A stretch of DNA of 64,000 nt, from assembly GCA_964016885.1 (NCBI GenBank), contig OZ024744.1:115361302-115425301 (forward strand). The letters are read 5' to 3'. Source of the stretch: Eledone cirrhosa. Its lineage: Eukaryota; Mollusca; Cephalopoda; Octopoda; Eledonidae. Made by a program: the position numbers and the translations under genes. Positions 54,113 to 64,000 of the stretch are shown in pieces (the stretch's first letter is position 1; each line of letters opens with the position of its first letter). The notes under the pieces were generated by a model. It had not been told where the DNA came from and did not search any database. It saw only the letters and a list, made by a program, of their open reading frames with translations.

Positions 54113-56364
54113 TAGCTTCATGTCTCTCTCGTCTCTATATAACCTCTACATTAACTACCCATGTCTCACTACCATGTAATATTACATCAGATGTCCACTG
54201 ACACATGCTAGCTTCATTTCTCTCCAGTCTCTATATAACCTCTACATTAACTACTCATGTCTCACTACCATGTAACATTACATAAGATGTCCATTGAAAC
54301 ATGCTAGCTTCATGTCTCTCTCGTCTCTATATAACCTCTACATTAACTACCCATGTCTCACTACCATGTAATATTACATCAGATGTCCACTGACACATGC
54401 TAGCTTCATTTCTCTTCAGTCTCTATATAACCTCTACATTAACTACCCATGTCTCACTACCATGTAACACTACATCAGATGTCCATTGAAACATGTTAGT
54501 TTCATTTCTCTCCAGTCTCTATATAACCTCTACATTAACTACCAATGTCTCACTACCATGTAACATTACATTACAGGGCCATTGAAACACGCTAGCTTCA
54601 TTTCTCTCCAGTCTCTATATAACCTCTACAGTAACTACCCATGTCTCACTACCATGTAACATTACATCAGATGTCCATTGAAACATGCTAGCTTCATGTC
54701 TCTCCAGTCTCTATATAACCTCTACATTAACTACCCATGTCTCACTACCATGTAACATTACATCAGATGTCCATTGAAACATGCTAGCTTCATGTCTCTC
54801 CAGTCTCTATATAACCTCTACATTAACTACCCATGTCTCACTACCATGTAACATTACATCAGATGTCCATTGAAACATGCTAGCTTCATTTCTCTCCAGT
54901 TTCTATATAACCTCTACAGTAACTACCCATGTCTCACTACCATGTAACATTACATCACAGGGCCATTGAAACACGCTAGCTTCATTTCTCACCAGTCTCT
55001 ATATAACCTCTACATTAACTACCCATGTCTCACTACCATGTAACATTACATCACAGGGCCATTGAAACATGCTAGCTTCATGTCTCTCCAGTCTCTATAT
55101 AACCTATACATTAACTACCCATGTCTCACTACCATGTAACATTACATCAGATGTCTATTGAAACACGCTAGCTTCATTTCTCCAGTCTCTATATAACCTC
55201 TACATTAACTACCCATGTCTCACTACCATGTAACATTACATCAGATGTCTATTGAAACATGCTAGCTTCATGTCTCTCCAGTCTCTATATAACCTCTACA
55301 TTAACTACCCATGTCTCACTACCATGTAACATTACATCAGATGTCCATTGAAACATGCTAGCTTCATTTCTCCACAGTCTCTATATAACCTCTACATTAA
55401 CTACCCATGCCTCACTACCATGTAACATTACATCAGATGTCCATTGAAACATGCTAGCTTCATGTCTCTCTCGTCTCTATATAACCTCTACATTAACTAC
55501 CCATGTCTCACTACCATGTAATATTACATCACAGGGCCATTGAAACATGCTAGCTTCATGTCTCTCCAGTCTCTATATAACCTCTACATTAACTACCCAT
55601 GTCTCACTACCATGTAACATTACATCACAGGGCCATTGAAACATGCTAGCTTCATTTCTCTCCAATCTCTATATAACCTCTACATTAACTACCCATGTCT
55701 CACTACCATGTAACAATACATCACAGGGCCATTGAAACATGTTAGCTTCATTTCTCTCCAGTCTCTCTATAACCTCTACATTAACTACCCATGTCTCACT
55801 ACCATGTAACATTACGTTACAGGTCCATTGAAACATGCTAGCTTCATTTCTCTCCAGTCTCTATATAACCTCTACATTAACTACCCATGTCTCTCTACCA
55901 TGTAACATTACATCACATGTCCATTGAAACAGGCTAGCTTCATTTCTCTCCAGTCTCTATATAACCTCTACAGTAACTACCCATGTCTCACTACCATGTA
56001 ACATTACATAAGATGTCCATTGAAACATGCTAGCTTCATATCTCTCCAGTCTCTATATAACCTCTACATTAACTACCCATATCTCACTACCATGTTACAT
56101 TACATTAAATGTCCATTGAAACATGCTAGCTTCATTTCTCTCCAGTCTCTATATAACCTCTATATTAACTACACATGTCTCACTCCCATGTAACATTACA
56201 TCAGATGTCCATTGAAACATGCTAGCTTCATGTCTCTCTCGTCTCTATATAACCTCTACATTAACTACCCATGTCTCACTACCATGTAATATTACATCAG
56301 ATGTCCACTGACACATGCTAGCTTCATTTCTCTCCAGTCTCTATATAACCTCTACATTAACTAC
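52285..56364. repeat. 2110-bp tandem duplication (52285-54254 and 54395-56364)
   Basis: About 1970 bases recur at an offset of 2110, including the 94-bp marker (53054/55164), the CATCACATGTCCATTG plus AACAGGCTAGC monomer (about 53805/55915) and the ATGTTACATTACATTAAATG monomer (about 53983/56093). It duplicates the end of the 5943-bp copy 2, so it is younger than or linked to that event. Confidence 0.75.
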
Positions 56365-59300
56365 CCATGTCTCACTACCATGTAACATTACATCACAGGG
56401 CCATTGAAACATGTTAGCTTCATTTCTCTCCAGTCTCTCTATAAACTCTACATTAACTACCCATGTCTCACTACCATGTAACACTACATCAGATGTCCAT
56501 TGAAACATGCTAGCTTCATGTCTCTCCAGTCTCCATATAACCTCTACATTAACTACCCATGTCTCACTACCATGTAACACTACATCAGATGTCCATTGAA
56601 ACATGCTAGCTTCACTTCTCTCCAGTCTCTATATAACCTCTACATTAACTACCATGTCTCACTACCATGTAACATTACATCAGATGTCCATTGAAACATG
56701 TTAGCTTCATTTCTCGCCGTCTTTATATAACCTCTACATTAACTAACCATGTCTCACTACCATGTAACATTACATCAGATGTCCATTGAAACATGCTAGC
56801 TTCATGTCTCTCCAGTCTCTATATAACCTCTACATTAACTACCCATGTCTCACTACCATGTAACATTACATCAGATGTCCATTGAAACATAGTAGCTTCA
56901 TTTCTCACCAGTCTCTATATAACCTCTACATTAACTACCCATGTCTCACTACCATGTAACACTACATCGGATGACCATGTAACATGCTAGATTCATGTCT
57001 CTCCAGTCTCTATATAACCTCTACATTAACTACCCATGTCTCACTACCATGTAACACTACATCAGATGTCCATTGAAACATGATAGCCTCATTTCTCTCC
57101 AGTCTCTATATAACCTCTACATTAACTACCCATGTCTCACTACCATGTAACATTAAATCAGATGTCCATTGAAACATGCTAGCTTCATTTCTCTCCAGTC
57201 TCTATATAACCTCTACATTAACTACCCATGTCTCACTACCATGTAACACTACATCGGATGACCATGTAACATGCTAGATTCATGTCTCTCCAGTCTCTAT
57301 ATAACCTCTACATTAACTACCCATGTCTCACTACCATGTAACACTACATCAGATGTCCATTGAAACATGCTAGCCTCATTTCTCTCCAGTCTCTATATAA
57401 CCTCTACATTAACTACCCATGTCTCACTACCATGTAACATTACATCAGATGTCCATTGAAACATGCTAGCTTCATTTCTCTCCAGTCTCTATATAACCTC
57501 TACATTAACTACCCATGACTCACTACCATGTAACATTACATCAGATGTCCATTGAAACATGTTAGCTTCATTTCTCTCAAGTCTCTATATAGCCTCTACA
57601 TTAACTACCCATGTCTCACTATCATGTAACATTACATCGGATGACCATGTAACATGCTAGATTCATGTCTCTCCAGTCTCTATATAACCTCTACATTAAC
57701 TACCCATGTCTCACTACCATGTAACATTACATCAGATGTCCATTGAAACATAGTAGCTTCATTTCTCACCAGTCTCTATATAACCTCTACATTAACTACC
57801 CATGTCTCACTTCCATGTAACATTACATCAGATGTCCATTGAAACATGCTAGCTTCATTTCTCTCCAGTCTCTATATAACCTCTATATTAACTACCCATG
57901 TCTCACTACCATGTAACACTACATCGGATGACCATGTAACATGCTAGCTTCATTTCTCTCCAGTCTCTATATAACCTCTATATTAACTACCCATGTCTCA
58001 CTACCATGTAACACTACATCAGATGTCCATTGAAACATGCTAGCTTCATTTCTCTCCAATCTCTATATAACCTATACATTAACTACCCATGTCTCACTAC
58101 CATGTAACATTACATCAGATGTCCATTGAAACATACTAGCTTCATGTCTCTCCAGTCTCTATATAACCTCTACGTTAACTACCATGTCTCACTACCATGT
58201 AACATTACATCAGGTGTCCATTGAAACATGTTAGCTTCATTTCTCTCCGTCTTTATATAACCTCTACATTAACTAACCATGTCTCACTACCATGTAACAT
58301 TACATCAGATGTCCATTGAAACATGCTAGCCTCATGTCTCTCCAGTCTCTATATAACCTCTACATTAACTACCCATGTCTCACTACCATGTAACATTACA
58401 TCAGATGTCCATTGAAACATAGTAGCTTCATTTCTCACCAGTCTCTATATAACCTCTACATTAACTACCCATGTCTCACTTCCATGTAACATTACATCAC
58501 AGGGCCATTGAAACATGTTAGCTTCATTTCTCTCCAGGCTCTATATAACCTCTACATTAACTACCCATGTCTCACTACCATGTAACATTACATCACATGT
58601 CCATTGAAACATGCTAGCTTCATTTCTCTTCAGTCTCTATATAAATTCTACATTAACTACCCATGTCTCACTACCATGTAACACTACATCAGATGTCCAT
58701 TGAAACATGTTAGTTTCATTTCTCGCCAGTCTCTATATAACCTCTACATTAACTACCCATGTCTCACTACCATGTAACACTACATCAGATGTCCATTGAA
58801 ACATGTTAGTTTCATTTCTCTCCAGTCTCTATATAACCTCTACATTAACTACCAATGTCTCACTACCATGTAACATTACATTACAGGGCCATTGAAACAC
58901 GCTAGCTTCATTTCTCTCCAGTCTCTATATAACCTCTACAGTAACTACCCATGTCTCACTACCATGTAACATTACATCAGATGTCCATTGAAACATGCTA
59001 GCTTCATGTCTCTCCAGTCTCTATATAACCTCTACATTAACTACCCATGTCTCACTACCATGTAACATTACATCAGATGTCCATTGAAACATGCTAGCTT
59101 CATTTCTCTCCAGTCTCTATATAACCTCTACAGTAACTACCCATGTCTCACTACCATGTAACATTACATCACAGGGCCATTGAAACACGCTAGCTTCATT
59201 TCTCACCAGTCTCTATATAACCTCTACATTAACTACCCATGTCTCACTACCATGTAACATTACATCACAGGGCCATTGAAACATGCTAGCTTCATGTCTC

Positions 59301-61089
59301 TCCAGTCTCTATATAACCTCTACATTAACTACCCATGTCTCACTACCATGTAACATTACATCAGATGTCTATTGAAACATGCTAGCTTCATGTCTCTCCA
59401 GTCTCTATATAACCTCTACATTAACTACCCATGTCTCACTACCATGTAACATTACATCAGATGTCCATTGAAACATGCTAGCTTCATGTCTCTCTCGTCT
59501 CTATATAACCTCTACATTAACTACCCATGTCTCACTACCATGTAATATTACATCACAGGGACATTGAAACATGCTAGCTTCATGTCTCTCCAGTCTCTAT
59601 ATAACCTCTACATTAACTACCCATGTCTCACTACCATGTAACACTACATCAGATGTCCATTGAAACATGCTAGCTTCATGTCTCTCCAGTCTCTATATAA
59701 CCTCTACATTAACTACCCATGTCTCACTACCATGTAACACTACATCAGATGTCCATTGAAACATGCTAGCTTCATGTCTCTCCAGTCTCTATATAACCTC
59801 TACATTAACTACCCATGTCTCACTACCATGTAACATTACATCACAGGGCCATTGAAACACGCTAGCTTCATTTCTCACCAGTCTCTATATAACCTCTACA
59901 TTAACTACCCATGTCTCACTACCATGTAACATTACATCACAGGGCCATTGAAACATGCTAGCTTCATGTCTCTCCAGTCTCTATATAACCTATACATTAA
60001 CTACCCATGTCTCACTACCATGTAACATTACATCAGATGTCTATTGAAACACGCTAGCTTCATTTCTCCAGTCTCTATATAACCTCTACATTAACTACCC
60101 ATGTCTCACTACCATGTAACATTACATCAGATGTCTATTGAAACATGCTAGCTTCATGTCTCTCCAGTCTCTATATAACCTCTACATTAACTACCCATGT
60201 CTCACTACCATGTAACATTACATCAGATGTCCATTGAAACATGCTAGCTTCATTTCTCCACAGTCTCTATATAACCTCTACATTAACTACCCATGCCTCA
60301 CTACCATGTAACATTACATCAGATGTCCATTGAAACATGCTAGCTTCATGTCTCTCTCGTCTCTATATAACCTCTACATTAACTACCCATGTCTCACTAC
60401 CATGTAATATTACATCACAGGGCCATTTAAACATGCTAGCTTCATGTCTCTCCAGTCTCTATATAACCTCTACATTAACTACCCATGTCTCACTACCATG
60501 TAACATTACATCACAGGGCCATTGAAACATGCTAGCTTCATTTCTCTCCAATCTCTATATAACCTCTACATTAACTACCCATGTCTCACTACCATGTAAC
60601 AATACATCACAGGGCCATTGAAACATGTTAGCTTCATTTCTCTCCAGTCTCTCTATAACCTCTACATTAACTACCCATGTCTCACTACCATGTAACATTA
60701 CGTTACAGGTCCATTGAAACATGCTAGCTTCATTTCTCTCCAGTCTCTATATAACCTCTACATTAACTACCCATGTCTCTCTACCATGTAACATTACATC
60801 ACATGTCCATTGAAACAGGCTAGCTTCATTTCTCTCCAGTCTCTATATAACCTCTACAGTAACTACCCATGTCTCACTACCATGTAACATTACATAAGAT
60901 GTCCATTGAAACATGCTAGCTTCATATCTCTCCAGTCTTTATATAACCTCTACATTAACTACCCATATCTCACTACCATGTTACATTACATTAAATGTCC
61001 ATTGAAACATGCTAGCTTCATTTCTCTCCAGTCTCTATATAACCTCTATATTAACTACACATGTCTCACTACCATGTAACATTACATCA

Positions 61090-63390
61090 GATGTCCATTG
61101 AAACATGCTAGCTTCATGTCTCTCTCGTCTCTATATAACCTCTACATTAACTACCCATGTCTCACTACCATGTAATATTACATCAGATGTCCATTGACAC
61201 ATGCTAGCTTCATTTCTCTCCAGTCTCTATATAACCTCTACATTAACTACTCATGTCTCACTACCATGTTACATTACATAAGATGTCCATTGAAACATGC
61301 TAGCTTCATGTCTCTCTCGTCTCTATGTAACCTCTACATTAACTACCCATGTCTCACTACCATGTAATATTACATCACAGGGCCATTGAAACATGCTAGC
61401 TTCATGTCTCTCCAGTCCCTATATAACCTCTACATTAACTACCCATGTCTCACTACCATGTAACATTACATCACAGGGCCATTGAAACATGCTAGCTTCA
61501 TTTCTCTCTGATCTCTATATAACCTCTACATTAACTACCCATGTCTCACTACCATGTAACATTACATCACAGGGCCATTGAAACATGTTAGCTTCATTTC
61601 TCTCCAGTCTCTCTATAAACTCTACATTAACTACCCATGTCTCACTACCATGTAACACTACATCAGATGTCCATTGAAACATGCTAGCTTCATGTCTCTC
61701 CAGTCTCTATATAACCTCTACATTAACTACCCATTCTCACTACCATGTAACACTACATCAGATGTCCATTGAAACATGCTAGCTTCATGTCTCTCCAGTC
61801 TCTATATAACCTCTACATTAACTACCCATGTCTCACTACCATGTAACATTACATCACAGGGCCATTGAAACACGCTAGCTTCATTTCTCACCAGTCTCTA
61901 TATAACCTCTACATTAACTACCCATGTCTCACTACCATGTAACATTACATCACAGGGCCATTGAAACATGCTAGCTTCATGTCTCTCCAGTCTCTATATA
62001 ACCTATACATTAACTACCCATGTCTCACTACCATGTAACATTACATCAGATGTCTATTGAAACACGCTAGCTTCATTTCACCAGTCTCTATATAACCTCT
62101 ACATTAACTACCCATGTCTCACTACCATGTAACATTACATCAGATGTCTATTGAAACATGCTAGCTTCATGTCTCTCCAGTCTCTATATAACCTCTACAT
62201 TAACTACCCATGTCTCACTACCATGTAACATTACATCAGATGTCCATTGAAACATGCTAGCTTCATTTCTCCACAGTCTCTATATAACCTCTACATTAAC
62301 TACCCATGCCTCACTACCATGTAACATTACATCAGATGTCCATTGAAACATGCTAGCTTCATGTCTCTCTCGTCTCTATATAACCTCTACATTAACTACC
62401 CATGTCTCACTACCATGTAATATTACATCACAGGGCCACTGAAACATGCTAGCTTCATGTCTCTCCAGTCTCTATATAACCTCTACATTAACTACCCATG
62501 TCTCACTACCATGTAACATTACATCACAGGGCCATTGAAACATGCTAGCTTCATTTCTCTCCAATCTCTATATAACCTCTACATTAACTACCCATATCTC
62601 ACTACCATGTTACATTACATTAAATGTCCATTGAAACATGCTAGCTTCATTTCTCTCCACTCTCTATATAACCTCTATATTAACTACACATGTCTCACTA
62701 CCATGTAACATTACATCAGATGTCCATTGAAACATGCTAGCTTCATGTCTCTCTCGTCTCTATATAACCTCTACATTAACTACCCATGTCTCACTACCAT
62801 GTAATATTACATCAGATGTCCATTGACACATGCTAGCTTCATTTCTCTCCAGTCTCTATATAACCTCTACATTAACTACTCATGTCTCACTACCATGTAA
62901 CATTACATAAGATGTCCATTGAAACATGCTAGCTTCATGTCTCTCTCGTCTCTATGTAACCTCTACATTAACTACCCATGTCTCACTACCATGTAATATT
63001 ACATCACAGGACCGTTGAAACATGCTAGCTTCATGTCTCTCCAGTCCCTATATAACCTCTACATTAACTACCATGTCTCACTACCATGTAACATTACATC
63101 ACAGGGCCATTGAAACATGCTAGCTTCATTTCTCTCCGATCTCTATATAACCTCTACATTAAATACCCATGTCTCACTACCATGTAACATTACATCACAG
63201 GGCCATTGAAACATGTTAGCTTCATTTCTCTCCAGTCTCTCTATAAACTCTACATTAACTACCCATGTCTCACTACCATGTAACACTACATCAGATGTCC
63301 ATTGAAACATGCTAGCTTCATGTCTCTCCAGTCTCTATATAACCTCTACATTAACTACCCATGTCTCACTACCATGTAACACTACATCAG
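61090..63390. repeat. Tandem duplication with offset about 1629 (61090-61760 and 62718-63390)
   Basis: Shared rare variants are CTCTCTCGTCTCTATGTAACC, CAGTCCCTATATAACC, TCTCTCTGATCTC/TCTCTCCGATCTC and CTCTCTATAAACTC. One-to-two-base indels shift the offset slightly between 1628 and 1629. Confidence 0.65.
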
Positions 63391-64000
63391 ATGTCCATTG
63401 AAACATGCTAGCTTCATGTCTCTCCAGTCTCTATATAACCTCTACATTAACTACCCATGTCTCACTACCATGTAACACTACATCAGATGTCCATTGAAAC
63501 ATGCTAGCTTCACTTCTCTCCAGTCTCTATATAACCTCTACATTAACTACCATGTCTCACTACCATGTAACATTACATCAGATGTCCATTGAAACATGTT
63601 AGCTTCATTTCTCGCCGTCTTTATATAACCTCTACATTAACTAACCATGTCTCACTACCATGTAACATTTAATCAGATGTCCATTGAAACATGCTAGCTT
63701 CATGTCTCTCCAGTCTCTATATAACCTCTACATTAACTACCCATGTCTCACTACCATGTAACATTACATCAGATGTCCATTGAAACATAGTAGCTTCATT
63801 TCTCACCAGTCTCTATATAACCTCTACATTAACTACCCATGTCTCACTACCATGTAACACTACATCGGATGACCATGTAACATGCTAGATTCATGTCTCT
63901 CCAGTCTCTATATAACCTCTACATTAACTACCCATGTCTCACTACCATGTAACACTACATCAGATGTCCATTGAAACATGATAGCCTCATTTCTCTCCAG
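63180..64000. repeat. Copy of 56380-57100, running off the window end
   Basis: The offset is 6802 at 63241 and 6898 from about 63611 onward, the difference being one extra monomer in the right copy. Shared rare variants are CTCGCCGTCTTTATATAACC, GTAACATGCTAGATTCATG and ACATGATAGCCTCAT. The sequence is still in register at base 64000, so the array continues. Confidence 0.7.

Larger units (their letters stand above)
6980..64000 (-). repeat. 96-bp satellite array derived from a LINE ORF segment, about 590 monomers
   Basis: The array is uninterrupted to the window end. Plus-strand landmarks in nearly every monomer are ATGCTAGCTTCAT (with an NheI site, GCTAGC), CAGTCTCTATATAACCTC, TCTCACTACCATGTAAC and ACATCAGATGTCCATTG. 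Read on the minus strand in the LINE frame, a monomer is 32 codons containing MLHGSETW, then VVNVEVI, a TAG, RLERNEAS and MFQW. Most monomers have TAG there; those with CTGTATA or CTCTATA read Gln or Glu. Short monomers (94 and 95 bp) occur and break the frame, so there is no coding constraint on the array. Strand is given as minus because the LINE sense runs that way. No other gene, transposon or spacer was seen within it. Confidence 0.95.

Noticed and set aside
6980..64000. The many 61-97-codon ORFs in the satellite, on both strands, as small genes
   Set aside because: They cover only two or three monomers, arise where a TGA or TAG at a fixed place is mutated, and repeat the same sequence. 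Frame-breaking monomers are common, so there is no coding constraint.
6980..64000. CRISPR array
   Set aside because: The repeats are contiguous 96-bp units with no unique spacers, and the context is an animal genome.
6980..64000. Centromeric satellite
   Set aside because: Size and higher-order structure would fit, but the array is next to exons of a probable gene and nothing in the sequence shows centromere function.
5885..64000. 48-bp unit as a half-monomer ancestor of the 96-bp unit
   Set aside because: Although 96 is twice 48, the two halves of the 96-bp monomer are not similar to each other or to the 48-bp unit by eye.

Overview
The window looks like nuclear genomic DNA from a cephalopod mollusc (octopus or squid). 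The evidence is a tRNA-derived SINE with the cephalopod-type 3' half, RTE-like LINE fragments with (GAT)n tails, and a spliced animal gene. There are no bacterial-type genes. This is inferred from remembered repeat families, not from a search.

Layout. 1-4990: a graveyard of truncated retroelements: an endonuclease fragment (minus), two LINE 3' fragments in opposite orientations, a SINE with an 11-bp target-site duplication, and a longer LINE fragment with an open reading frame from the RT catalytic YADD box to the stop. 4992-5723: two phase-compatible exons on the minus strand encode part of an EH domain, most like gamma-synergin (an AP-1/clathrin adaptor accessory protein). 5885-6979: a 48-bp minisatellite. 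6980-64000 (window end, not the array end): about 57 kb of a 96-bp satellite, roughly 590 monomers, with nested multi-kb duplications and no other sequence that I could see.

Main result. The 96-bp monomer is recognisably one 32-codon block of a LINE ORF. Read on the minus strand, its consensus aligns without gaps to residues 175-206 of the LINE ORF at 3547-4470, sharing MLHGSETW, RLERNEA and the M and W after it (18/32 residues, about 69/96 bases, counted by hand). The adjacent 48-bp minisatellite resembles a 50-bp imperfect repeat in the 3' UTR of the same LINE type. Two abutting satellites therefore seem to have been born from two parts of one retrotransposon family. If the two exons are not the 5' end of their gene, both arrays lie in an intron of at least 58 kb.

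Array history. Monomers near the left edge (about 7-12 kb) are heterogeneous. From about 12 kb rightward there are visible segmental tandem duplications of 1.6 to 6 kb. The cleanest is a 5943-bp unit at 42227-48169 repeated at 48170-54112 with only a handful of differences. ORFs inside both arrays are by-products of monomer lengths divisible by three and are not annotated as genes.
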